Origin: Streptomyces sp. Ncost-T10-10d
GTDB taxonomy: Bacteria; Actinomycetota; Actinomycetes; Streptomycetales; Streptomycetaceae
Assembly (NCBI RefSeq): GCF_900091955.1
Contig: NZ_FMDF01000100.1
Span: 1 to 64,000 of the forward strand
Length of the DNA: 64,000 bases
Reading direction: 5' to 3'
Part shown: positions 1 to 7,022 of the stretch, one piece after another
How positions within the stretch are numbered: the stretch's first letter is position 1
Layout of the letters: the number at the start of each line of letters is the position of its first letter
Program-made: the position numbers and the translations under genes
Notes under the pieces: model-generated
Told to the model about the DNA's origin: nothing
Databases searched by the model: none
What the model saw: the letters and a program-made list of their open reading frames with translations, nothing else

Positions 1-1
1 G

Positions 2-1114
2 ACCAGCTACCTGATCCCCACCGTCATGATCGCGGGCATCACCTGGATCATCTCCCTCCTCAACCCCGCCTCCGCCTTCGTCCGCGCGGTCAAGGGAATC
101 ATCGACATCGTCACGTTCATCGTGAACCAGGGCGCCCAGATCGTCGAATTCGTCAACGCCGTCCTCGACTCCGTCATAGCCATCGCCAACGGCGGCACAG
201 CAGGCGTCCCCAAAATGGTCGAAACCGCACTCGCCGCCAGCGTCCCCCTCCTCATCGGCTTCCTCGCCTCACTCCTCGGCATCGGCAACCTCGCCAACAA
301 GGTCAAATCCGTCTTCCACGCCGTATCCCGACCCGTCAACCGCGCCATCGACAAAATCGTCAACTTCATCGCCAAGAAGGGCAAAGCCCTCTGGGCGAAA
401 CTCAGGGGAAAGAATAAGACAAAAGACGAGCCAGCCACCCTTGAGGAGAAGCAGACCCGATTGCGCAAGGCTGTCCACGCAGCCATCAGCCAGGTAAACG
501 AAATGCCTGGTGAAACCGCGGAGAAACGCGACATGGATCCCATACTGGATTCCACTCGGGTGAAGTACGGCCTGACTCGCCTCTACGCGGTGCTCGAAAA
601 AGCGAACTGGGTGATCGTCGGAGAAATCAACCCCAAGCGAAAGGAAACCTCCAACAAGAAGTCAAAGAAGAAGAACAAGAACTCGGATGCGCTCATGCGG
701 CTCGCCGAGGACAACAAGGGCAAATGCAAGGCGGTGGCAATACTCCGCACGGCCGGTGGCGGAACGTACGAAGGTGCGAGCACGCAGAAGCGTCCGGCAT
801 CATCCATCCACCCGGAGGCACTCAAGGAGATACGGCGATTACGGCCGAATCACCATCTGGGGTGTGCAGAAATAGAGTGCATCAGTGAAGCATACAAAGA
901 TAAAGCACGGAAAGAAAGGGAGCGGGCAGAACACAACAGGCGTAATAGAATATATGAAGATGAGACGTCGAGTGAGGGGGAGGGCAATCCGGCACGGAAT
1001 GGCTCCATGGAAGCGGCCAAAGCAGAGATGGACAACTGCGGAGATCCTTATATGCCCTGCGATTTCTGCGCACCCTTGCTCTCCGCCATGGGCATAAGCG
1101 TCAGCAATCGCTGA
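2..1114 (+). CDS. C-terminal part of a polymorphic toxin (eCIS-effector-like) with YwqJ-like deaminase tip; 5' end outside window
   Basis: The frame is open from base 2, so the gene begins upstream; residue numbers here count from the ATG at 26. Residues 1-125 are hydrophobic or amphipathic helices (long Ala/Val/Ile stretches, then Lys-rich), as seen in DUF4157-type effectors of contractile injection systems. Residues 140-205 form a conserved-looking connector ending in VGEINP. The tip (about 235-362) has GGGTYEGAS, then C280-A-E282 and P344-C-D-F-C348. This is the zinc/catalytic pattern of the YwqJ-like branch of the deaminase superfamily, where Cys replaces the usual His of HxE. The gene lies 38 bp upstream of a HEAT-like gene, a toxin-immunity arrangement. 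Codon 272 is TTA. Assignment to injection-system effectors is inference, since the N-terminal DUF4157 region is not visible. Confidence 0.68.
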   Translation, partial: TSYLIPTVMIAGITWIISLLNPASAFVRAVKGIIDIVTFIVNQGAQIVEFVNAVLDSVIAIANGGTAGVPKMVETALAASVPLLIGFLASLLGIGNLANKVKSVFHAVSRPVNRAIDKIVNFIAKKGKALWAKLRGKNKTKDEPATLEEKQTRLRKAVHAAISQVNEMPGETAEKRDMDPILDSTRVKYGLTRLYAVLEKANWVIVGEINPKRKETSNKKSKKKNKNSDALMRLAEDNKGKCKAVAILRTAGGGTYEGASTQKRPASSIHPEALKEIRRLRPNHHLGCAEIECISEAYKDKARKERERAEHNRRNRIYEDETSSEGEGNPARNGSMEAAKAEMDNCGDPYMPCDFCAPLLSAMGISVSNR

Positions 1115-1152
1115 TCGTCGACCACAGCCACGAAACCAATGGAGTATTTCGA

Positions 1153-1959
1153 GTGAGATTGCAGAAGTTGATCAAGAGGATGTGTACATCTGATCGCCAG
1201 GCTGCTCTTTCGGCACTGAGTGCACTTGAAGAAAGGATCAGCCCGCAAGGTGCAGCCTTTACCGAAGAGGCCGTGACAGCAATCCCCATGCTGTTTGATG
1301 CCGCCACACGCTCGGAAACAACAATTCGGAGCGAGGTCTTAAATTACCTGGGAAGCGCTTACGAGTACACGCTGGGGACCTGGCGCTTCCGATGGGACGA
1401 GGATCCGGACACACGCCATCACTTCACCGAGATGGTTTCGTGGGAGCAGATGATCTCGGAGAGCTACTGGAACCGCGCCCCCTCGGTCGTACCTCTCCTG
1501 GGAGCGGATCACGACGAAGCAGTGCGAGGATCGGCTGTCTATCTGCTGTCACGGATCAAGGAATCGGGTCCGGAGTTGGTACCGACACTCCAGCATATGT
1601 ACGACGAACAGGTGGGTGAGCCATTGCGGATCGACATCATCGAAGGCGTGGCAAACCTGACCTTCACGCAACGGCCTGCCCGTGCGTCCGACCTGCAATG
1701 GCTCCATGAGAAACTGAACGATTCCTCGCCGGCCATCCGATTGGGGACTGCGTTGAGCCTCATGGCGAGGGAAGGGCAGGAAAAAGAGGCAGGACACGAG
1801 GATGACGGCCGCAGCCCTTTGAAACAGATCGCCCTCGATGCCCGAGCCGAGGGGGAGCACGCGTTGCGGCAGACCGCTTGGCTGGCGAATAAGTCGACCG
1901 ACTGGGCCCTCGAACGCACAGCCGATCAGAACGCGGAGTCCGGTGGAACGGGCGTCTGA
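1153..1959 (+). CDS. HEAT-like repeat protein, probable immunity protein of the upstream toxin
   Basis: This 268-residue soluble protein has no signal peptide or membrane segment. It starts at GTG with GGAG nine bases upstream. It is almost entirely paired amphipathic helices; the clearest repeats lie around residues 115-185 (APSVVPLLGADHDEAVRGSA and the following unit), typical of HEAT/armadillo solenoids. Alpha-solenoid proteins are a known class of immunity proteins in polymorphic toxin systems. The 38 bp gap to the toxin gene and the shared orientation support co-expression. Codon 63 is TTA, as one occurs in the toxin gene. No catalytic residues are evident. It could instead be a general scaffold protein; function is inferred from position and fold only. 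Confidence 0.6.
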   Translation: MRLQKLIKRMCTSDRQAALSALSALEERISPQGAAFTEEAVTAIPMLFDAATRSETTIRSEVLNYLGSAYEYTLGTWRFRWDEDPDTRHHFTEMVSWEQMISESYWNRAPSVVPLLGADHDEAVRGSAVYLLSRIKESGPELVPTLQHMYDEQVGEPLRIDIIEGVANLTFTQRPARASDLQWLHEKLNDSSPAIRLGTALSLMAREGQEKEAGHEDDGRSPLKQIALDARAEGEHALRQTAWLANKSTDWALERTADQNAESGGTGV

Positions 1960-2169
1960 AGGGGAACGATGTCGGGCGGGAGGCGCCCGGATCGCGCTCG
2001 GTGCTGCTGCACTCCACCCCGACCACCGGCCGCGCAGCCCACGACGCGGGCAGTCGCTCGCACCGCGCAGCCGTTCGTCCCTGCCGGCCTCTGGTTCAGG
2101 CCGCGACGGCCCGTGACGTCTGTGCCCGGAGTCGCCGGAGGCCATCTGATCTCGGGCTAGGGTCATCGT

Positions 2170-2853
2170 ATGAGCGACAGTTCGCGTGCAGGCGGTGCCC
2201 ACGGGGTCGACAGCGCCGATGACTCCCTCCGCGAGCGCTGGCGGAACGCGCTAGTCGGTGCCCGAGGCGGGGCGTCCGGGCCCGATCCGACGCCGTACGC
2301 CGACAATCTGCTGGCACGCTGGGCCGAGCCGCAGCGGCGCTACCACACCACCGCGCACCTGGTCGCGGTGCTCGACCGCATCGACACGCTCGCCGGATAC
2401 GCGGCCGATGCGGATGCCGTGCGCCTCGCCGCCTGGTTCCACGATGCGGTCTACCGGCCCGACCGGTCGGAGAACGAGGAGCGCAGCGCGGCCCTCGCCG
2501 AACTGGCCCTGCCGGAGGCCGGCGTACCGGCCGACGTCACGGCCGAGGTCGCCCGGCTCGTACGCCTCACCGTCACCCACGACCCGGCGGACGGCGACAC
2601 CAACGGCGAGGTGCTGTGCGATGCGGATCTGGCCGTCCTGGCGGCACCCCCGAAGGAGTACGCGGCCTACGCGGCGCAGGTGCGCGAGGAGTACGGCTTC
2701 GTGCCCGACGACGCGTTCCGGGAGGGGCGGGCGGCGGTGCTGCGTCAGCTGCTCGGACTGCCGCGGCTGTTCCGTACACCACACGGGGTGGCCCGGTGGG
2801 AAGCGCGTGCGCGGCAGAACCTGCTGACCGAGCTGGAGCTGCTCAGCCACTGA
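2170..2853 (+). CDS. HD-domain metal-dependent phosphohydrolase
   Basis: This 227-residue protein resembles the predicted HD phosphohydrolases common in actinomycetes. Metal-binding candidates are H59 and H63 in RYHTTAHL, H91-D92 in WFHDAVY, and an Asp in CDADL near residue 153. The family acts on phosphoester or nucleotide substrates, but none can be named here. ATG start; the preceding 210 bp hold no gene. It is followed by an MFS gene in the same direction about 90 bp away, without sign of functional coupling. Confidence 0.85.
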   Translation: MSDSSRAGGAHGVDSADDSLRERWRNALVGARGGASGPDPTPYADNLLARWAEPQRRYHTTAHLVAVLDRIDTLAGYAADADAVRLAAWFHDAVYRPDRSENEERSAALAELALPEAGVPADVTAEVARLVRLTVTHDPADGDTNGEVLCDADLAVLAAPPKEYAAYAAQVREEYGFVPDDAFREGRAAVLRQLLGLPRLFRTPHGVARWEARARQNLLTELELLSH

Positions 2854-2940
2854 GCAGCTCACGGCAGGGGCGGTGACCGAAAGCCGACGGTCGTGGAGGA
2901 GCCGGGAATGTAACGGCCGTGATGGCTGTTGGCAGCTGTC

Positions 2941-4206
2941 ATGCCCGACTCTGCCGCTCGCCGCTCACGCATGCCCCTCGCCGTGTACATCCTGGGCCTC
3001 TCGGTCTTTGCCCTGGGCACCAGCGAGTTCATGCTCTCCGGGCTGTTGCCGCCCATCGCCGACGACATGAACGTGTCCATCCCCCGGGCGGGACTTCTCA
3101 TATCCGCCTTCGCAATCGGCATGGTGATCGGCGCCCCGCTGCTCGCCGTGGCCACGCTGCGGCTGCCGCGCCGCACCACACTGATCGCCCTGATCTCCGT
3201 CTTCGGCCTCGGTCAGGTCGCGGGTGCGCTGGCTCCGACGTACGAGGTGCTCTTCGCGTCCCGTGTCGTGAGCGCCTTCGCCTGCGCCGGATTCTGGGCG
3301 GTGGGGGCGGCGGTCGCCATCGCGATGGTGCCGGTGAACGCGCGGGCCCGTGCGATGGCCGTGATGATCGGCGGTCTGTCGATCGCCAATGTGCTCGGCG
3401 TGCCCCTGGGGGCCTTTCTCGGTGAGAACCTCGGCTGGCGGTCGGCGTTCTGGGCAGTGGGTGCGGCGTCCGCCGTGGCACTGGTCGGGGTGTCGACGCT
3501 GATTCCGCGCATTCCGCTGCCGGAGCAGAAGCCGCGGCTCAAGCAGGAGATGAGCATCTACCGGGACCGGCAGGTGTGGCTGTCGATCGTGATCACGGCG
3601 CTCGCGGCGGGCGGTGTCTTCTGCGCGTTCAGCTATCTGGCCCCGCTGCTGACGGATGTCGCCGGGCTGGACTCCGGCTGGGTGCCGACGGTGCTCGCGC
3701 TGTTCGGGATCGGTGCGCTGGTCGGCACGACGATCGGCGGCCGGGTCGCGGACGCGCATCTCTTCGGGGTGCTGATGAGCGGTATCGCGGCCTCGACGGT
3801 CTTCCTGGTCGCGCTGGCACTGTTCGCCTCGAACCAGGTCGCCGCGGTCGGGCTCTCGTTCCTGCTCGGACTGTCGGCGTTCTACACGGCCCCGGCACTG
3901 AATGCCCGGATGTTCAATGTCGCGGGCGCCGCTCCGACGCTGGCCGGTGCCACGACGACGGCCGCGTTCAACCTGGGCAACACGGGCGGCCCCTGGCTGG
4001 GCGGCACGGTGATCGACGCGGACTTCGGTTTCGCCGCGACCGCGTGGGCAGGGGCCGCGATGACGGTACTGGCGCTGGTGGCCGTGGTGTTCTCGCTGCG
4101 GCTGCAGGGCGGGGGCAGGTCGCGACGGGTGACCGGATCGCCCGCCGCGGCGTCGTCGGGAGTGTCCGGAAAGGCGTCGGCGGACGCGGGTACCCCCGCG
4201 GTCTGA
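2941..4206 (+). CDS. MFS drug efflux transporter, Cmx/CmrA (DHA1) type
   Basis: This is a twelve-helix major facilitator of about 421 residues. The N-terminus, with LGTSEFMLSGLLPPIADD after the first helix, is characteristic of the actinomycete chloramphenicol-efflux-like DHA1 family (Cmx/CmlR). A glycine-rich motif in helix 5 (NVLGVPLGAFLGENLGWR) is the antiporter signature. Export of amphiphilic drugs by proton antiport is known for the family; the substrate here is unknown. Start choice is weak: ATG 2941 is taken, with TTG 2929 and ATG 2971 as alternatives, none preceded by a strong ribosome site. It converges with the DUF4031 gene 10 bp away. Confidence 0.85.
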   Translation: MPDSAARRSRMPLAVYILGLSVFALGTSEFMLSGLLPPIADDMNVSIPRAGLLISAFAIGMVIGAPLLAVATLRLPRRTTLIALISVFGLGQVAGALAPTYEVLFASRVVSAFACAGFWAVGAAVAIAMVPVNARARAMAVMIGGLSIANVLGVPLGAFLGENLGWRSAFWAVGAASAVALVGVSTLIPRIPLPEQKPRLKQEMSIYRDRQVWLSIVITALAAGGVFCAFSYLAPLLTDVAGLDSGWVPTVLALFGIGALVGTTIGGRVADAHLFGVLMSGIAASTVFLVALALFASNQVAAVGLSFLLGLSAFYTAPALNARMFNVAGAAPTLAGATTTAAFNLGNTGGPWLGGTVIDADFGFAATAWAGAAMTVLALVAVVFSLRLQGGGRSRRVTGSPAAASSGVSGKASADAGTPAV

Positions 4207-4216
4207 CCCGCGGCGG

Positions 4217-4492
4217 TCAGCCGGCGGGGGCCGGGCGTCCCTTGGGCCGCCGCAGACCGGCCTCCGTGATCCGGCGGACGAGCTCCTTCGAACCGATCTG
4301 CTTCGCCCCGGCCCGTACCGCGTCCTCGTACCGCGATTCCGGTACGTCGTAGTGGTCCCGCTCGAACGCGCGGGGCGGGCAGCCGATGGATGCCGCGAAG
4401 GCGTGCAGTTCCTCGAAGGACACATCGCTGACCAGGTGCGACCAGAACCGCCCGTGCCCCGGCCAGTCCGGCGGGTCGATGTAGACCGTCAC
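4217..4492 (-). CDS. DUF4031 family protein
   Basis: This 91-residue protein opens with the DUF4031 signature VYIDPPDWPGHGR and continues with a conserved HYDVPESRYEDAV segment. The function is unknown; the family is small and widespread in actinobacteria. The GTG start overlaps the stop of the upstream gene as GTGA, so translation is probably coupled. A longer in-frame reading to 4729 exists, but it is Arg/Pro-rich antisense-type sequence and the family starts at the point chosen here. Confidence 0.85.
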   Translation of the reverse strand: MTVYIDPPDWPGHGRFWSHLVSDVSFEELHAFAASIGCPPRAFERDHYDVPESRYEDAVRAGAKQIGSKELVRRITEAGLRRPKGRPAPAG

Positions 4493-4857
4493 CGCCGCAG
4501 TATCCCGCTCAGCGAACCGACCGGTGCGACGGCCACTGCGGCCTTGGTGCACACCCAGTGCGGGTCCGGGCCCAGCTCCGGTTCGACGTCCAGGGCGTGC
4601 GGGTCGCCCGCGTCGCAGACCGGGCAGAGCGGCCACCGCCCGTACCGTTCGAGCAGGGCGTCCTGCACGTCCTGAGCGACGAGGCCGACGACGAACGAGG
4701 CGCCGTCGGGCCACTGTTCGACCCACCACCGGCGATGCGTCACCGCGTCCTCGACCAGCGAGACGATCCCGGCCTCGGCGACGTCACCTGCGGCGAGATC
4801 GGCCATGACCAGCGCACGGGCCGTGTGCAACGCCTGTTCCAAGGGATTCATCTCCAT
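4489..4857 (-). CDS. Hypothetical protein with Cys-rich motif, coupled to DUF4031 gene
   Basis: This protein of about 122 residues starts at MEMNPLEQ. The N-terminal half is helical. The C-terminal half carries CPVCDAGDPHALD, with a further Cys near residue 104 (WVCTKA), a possible small zinc knuckle. The reading frame extends upstream to 4989 with low-complexity sequence, so the ATG at 4857 is preferred, although no strong ribosome site is visible. It overlaps the DUF4031 gene by 4 bp and presumably shares its transcript. Function not recognised. Confidence 0.7.
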   Translation of the reverse strand: MEMNPLEQALHTARALVMADLAAGDVAEAGIVSLVEDAVTHRRWWVEQWPDGASFVVGLVAQDVQDALLERYGRWPLCPVCDAGDPHALDVEPELGPDPHWVCTKAAVAVAPVGSLSGILRR

Positions 4858-4994
4858 GGGCCCATTGTCACCCCGCCCGAGAACCCGCTTCGCGCGCCCG
4901 CCCCTGCAGTTTCCGCACTGTCGGCAGTGCCGTGGAAGCGGCCTCGGAAGTGGTGTCGGAGGGAGGGACCAAAGGGGGTTGACGGGCAACCGGG

Positions 4995-5011
4995 TTGAAA
5001 ATATCTTTCAA
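4995..5011. promoter_or_regulatory. Operator-like palindrome 1 of the mur operon
   Basis: TTGAAAATATCTTTCAA is a perfect 6-bp inverted repeat with a 5-bp spacer. It ends 3 bp before the GTG start of the RpiR-type regulator. A second site of the same [CT]TGAAN7TTCA[AG] pattern lies 31 bp downstream, about three helical turns centre to centre. This suggests autoregulation by the SIS-domain repressor. Confidence 0.6.
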
Positions 5012-5013
5012 AG

Positions 5014-5931
5014 GTGACCAATGACCTGAAGGAAAGTTTCAGCGCTGATTCACCGCCCGCCCCGGCGGCTCTCGCGGCCAAGGTGCGCACGCTCGCGCCG
5101 TCCATGACCCGCTCCATGCAGCGCGTCGCCGAGGCCGTCGCCGGTGACCCCGCAGGCTGCGCCGCCCTCACGGTCACCGGTCTCGCCGAGCTCACCGGCA
5201 CCAGCGAGGCGACCGTGGTCCGCACGGCCCGCCTCCTCGGCTACCCCGGCTATCGCGATCTGCGTCTGGCCCTCGCCGGGCTCGCCGCGCACCAGCAGTC
5301 GGGCCGGGCTCCCTCCGTCACCGCCGACATAGCGGTCGACGACCCGATCGCCGATGTGGTCGCCAAGCTGGCCTACGACGAGCAGCAGACCCTCGCCGAC
5401 ACGGCCGCGGGGCTCGACACCGTCCAGCTCGGTGCCGCGGTCGCCGCCGCCTCCACCGCCCGGCGCATCGACATCTACGGTGTGGGTGCCTCGTCCCTCG
5501 TCGGCCAGGACCTGGCGCAGAAGCTGGCCCGTATCGGCCTGATCGCGCACTCCCACACGGACCCGCACCTCGCGGTGACCAACGCCGTGCAGCTCCGCTC
5601 CGGCGATGTGGCCATCGCGATCACGCACTCCGGCTCGACCGTCGATGTCATCGAGCCGCTGCGGGTCGCCTTCGACCGCGGTGCGACGACGATCGCGATC
5701 ACCGGCCGCCCCGACGGCCCGGTGACGCAGTACGCCGACCACGTGCTGACCACGTCCACGGCCCGGGAGAGCGAGCTGCGCCCCGCCGCCATGTCGAGCC
5801 GTACGAGCCAGCTGCTCGTCGTCGACTGCCTGTTCATAGGGGTCGCGCAGCGCACCTACGAAACGGCCGCACCGGCGCTCGCCGCCTCCTACGAGGCGCT
5901 GGCCCACCGCCACACCCCACGCCCGCGCTGA
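5014..5931 (+). CDS. murR: MurR/RpiR family transcriptional regulator with SIS domain
   Basis: This 305-residue protein has an N-terminal helix-turn-helix of RpiR type (about residues 30-105, with TVTGLAELTGTSEATVVR) and a C-terminal SIS sugar-phosphate-binding domain (about 140-285, with GVGASSLVGQDLA and THSGSTVDVI). RpiR family members sense phosphosugars. The gene sits directly upstream of murQ and a MurNAc-type PTS gene, so MurNAc-6-phosphate is the likely effector. GTG start at 5014, preceded by AAAG only. Two palindromes of matching design flank the start. The symbol is by context, not by demonstrated orthology to E. coli MurR. Confidence 0.85.
   Translation: MTNDLKESFSADSPPAPAALAAKVRTLAPSMTRSMQRVAEAVAGDPAGCAALTVTGLAELTGTSEATVVRTARLLGYPGYRDLRLALAGLAAHQQSGRAPSVTADIAVDDPIADVVAKLAYDEQQTLADTAAGLDTVQLGAAVAAASTARRIDIYGVGASSLVGQDLAQKLARIGLIAHSHTDPHLAVTNAVQLRSGDVAIAITHSGSTVDVIEPLRVAFDRGATTIAITGRPDGPVTQYADHVLTTSTARESELRPAAMSSRTSQLLVVDCLFIGVAQRTYETAAPALAASYEALAHRHTPRPR
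5026..5042. promoter_or_regulatory. Operator-like palindrome 2, inside the murR start region
   Basis: CTGAAGGAAAGTTTCAG is a 17-bp element with CTGAA/TTCAG arms and a 7-bp centre. It has the same layout as the site at 4995-5011, 31 bp upstream. It lies within codons 5-10 of murR, so a bound repressor would block both initiation and elongation. Confidence 0.5.
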
Positions 5932-6009
5932 CCCCGACCCGAGCCGAACCGGCCCTCACCGCCCGCACCCGCTGAACCGTACGAGATCGAGAAAGCAGAG
6001 CCGCTCTCC

Positions 6010-6975
6010 ATGACCTCCACCACCGACGCCGACACCACCACCCCCGACGGATACGGGGAACTGCGAGCCCAGCTCGACACGCTCACCACCGAGGCGTTCC
6101 GGCCCGAGCTCGCCGAGATCGACCGCCTGGACACGCTTGAGATTGCCCGGATCATGAACGGCGAGGACCGGTCCGTCCCGGCCGCCGTCGGCGCCCGGCT
6201 GCCCGAGATCGCCGCCGCGATCGACGGCACCGCTGAGCGCATGGCCCGCGGCGGCCGGCTGATCTACGCGGGCGCGGGCACCGCCGGCCGGCTCGGCGTG
6301 CTGGACGCCAGCGAGTGCCCGCCCACCTTCAACACCGACCCCTCCGAAGTCATCGGCCTGATCGCGGGCGGCCCGTCCGCCATGATCAAGGCCGTCGAAG
6401 GCGCCGAGGACAGCAAGGAGCTGGCCGCCGCCGACCTCGACGCCCTGGATCTCACCGCCGACGACACCGTGGTCGGCATCTCCGCGTCCGGCCGCACGCC
6501 GTACGCGATCGGAGCCGTCGAGCACGCCCGTGTCAAGGGCGCGCTGACCATCGGGCTGTCCTGCAACGCGGACTCCGCACTGGGTGCCGCGGCCGAGCAC
6601 GGCATCGAGATCGTCGTCGGTCCGGAGCTGCTCACCGGCTCCACCCGGCTCAAGGCGGGTACGGCCCAGAAGCTCGTCCTCAACATGCTCTCGACGATCA
6701 CGATGATCAGGCTCGGCAAGACGTACGGAAACCTCATGGTCGACGTCCGCGCCTCCAACGAGAAACTGCGCGCCCGCTCCCGCCGCATCGTCTCGCTCGC
6801 CACCGGAGCGTCCGACGAGGAGATCGAGGCCGCCCTCGCCGCGACCGACGGCGAGGTGAAGAACGCCATCCTCACCATCCTCGGCCAGGTCGACGGGCCC
6901 ACCGCCGCCACCCTGCTGACCGCGTCCGACGGCCACCTCCGCGCCGCCCTCGCCGCCGCCCCCCGCACCACCTGA
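6010..6975 (+). CDS. murQ: N-acetylmuramic acid 6-phosphate etherase
   Basis: This 321-residue SIS-fold lyase cleaves the lactyl ether of MurNAc-6-phosphate to give GlcNAc-6-phosphate and D-lactate. The family signature GAGTAGRLGVLDASECPPTF spans residues 88-107; E102 corresponds to the catalytic Glu of the DASE motif. SASGRTPY and GLSCNADS are further phosphosugar-binding segments. It begins 78 bp after murR and is followed 47 bp later by the PTS gene, so the three form a cell-wall recycling operon. The product GlcNAc-6-P would be handled by NagA encoded at 43.7 kb. Confidence 0.95.
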   Translation: MTSTTDADTTTPDGYGELRAQLDTLTTEAFRPELAEIDRLDTLEIARIMNGEDRSVPAAVGARLPEIAAAIDGTAERMARGGRLIYAGAGTAGRLGVLDASECPPTFNTDPSEVIGLIAGGPSAMIKAVEGAEDSKELAAADLDALDLTADDTVVGISASGRTPYAIGAVEHARVKGALTIGLSCNADSALGAAAEHGIEIVVGPELLTGSTRLKAGTAQKLVLNMLSTITMIRLGKTYGNLMVDVRASNEKLRARSRRIVSLATGASDEEIEAALAATDGEVKNAILTILGQVDGPTAATLLTASDGHLRAALAAAPRTT

Positions 6976-7022
6976 CCCACCGGCCCCACCCCGCACCCCC
7001 GCACAGCAAGGCACCACGCACC

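Noticed and set aside
2965..4425. 486-codon minus-strand frame opposite the MFS gene
   Set aside because: Low-complexity Arg/Gln/His-rich translation, a shadow of the MFS coding strand.
4217..4729. 170-residue version of the DUF4031 protein
   Set aside because: The extra N-terminus is Arg/Pro-rich and overlaps the upstream gene; the family starts at VYIDPP with a coupled GTG.
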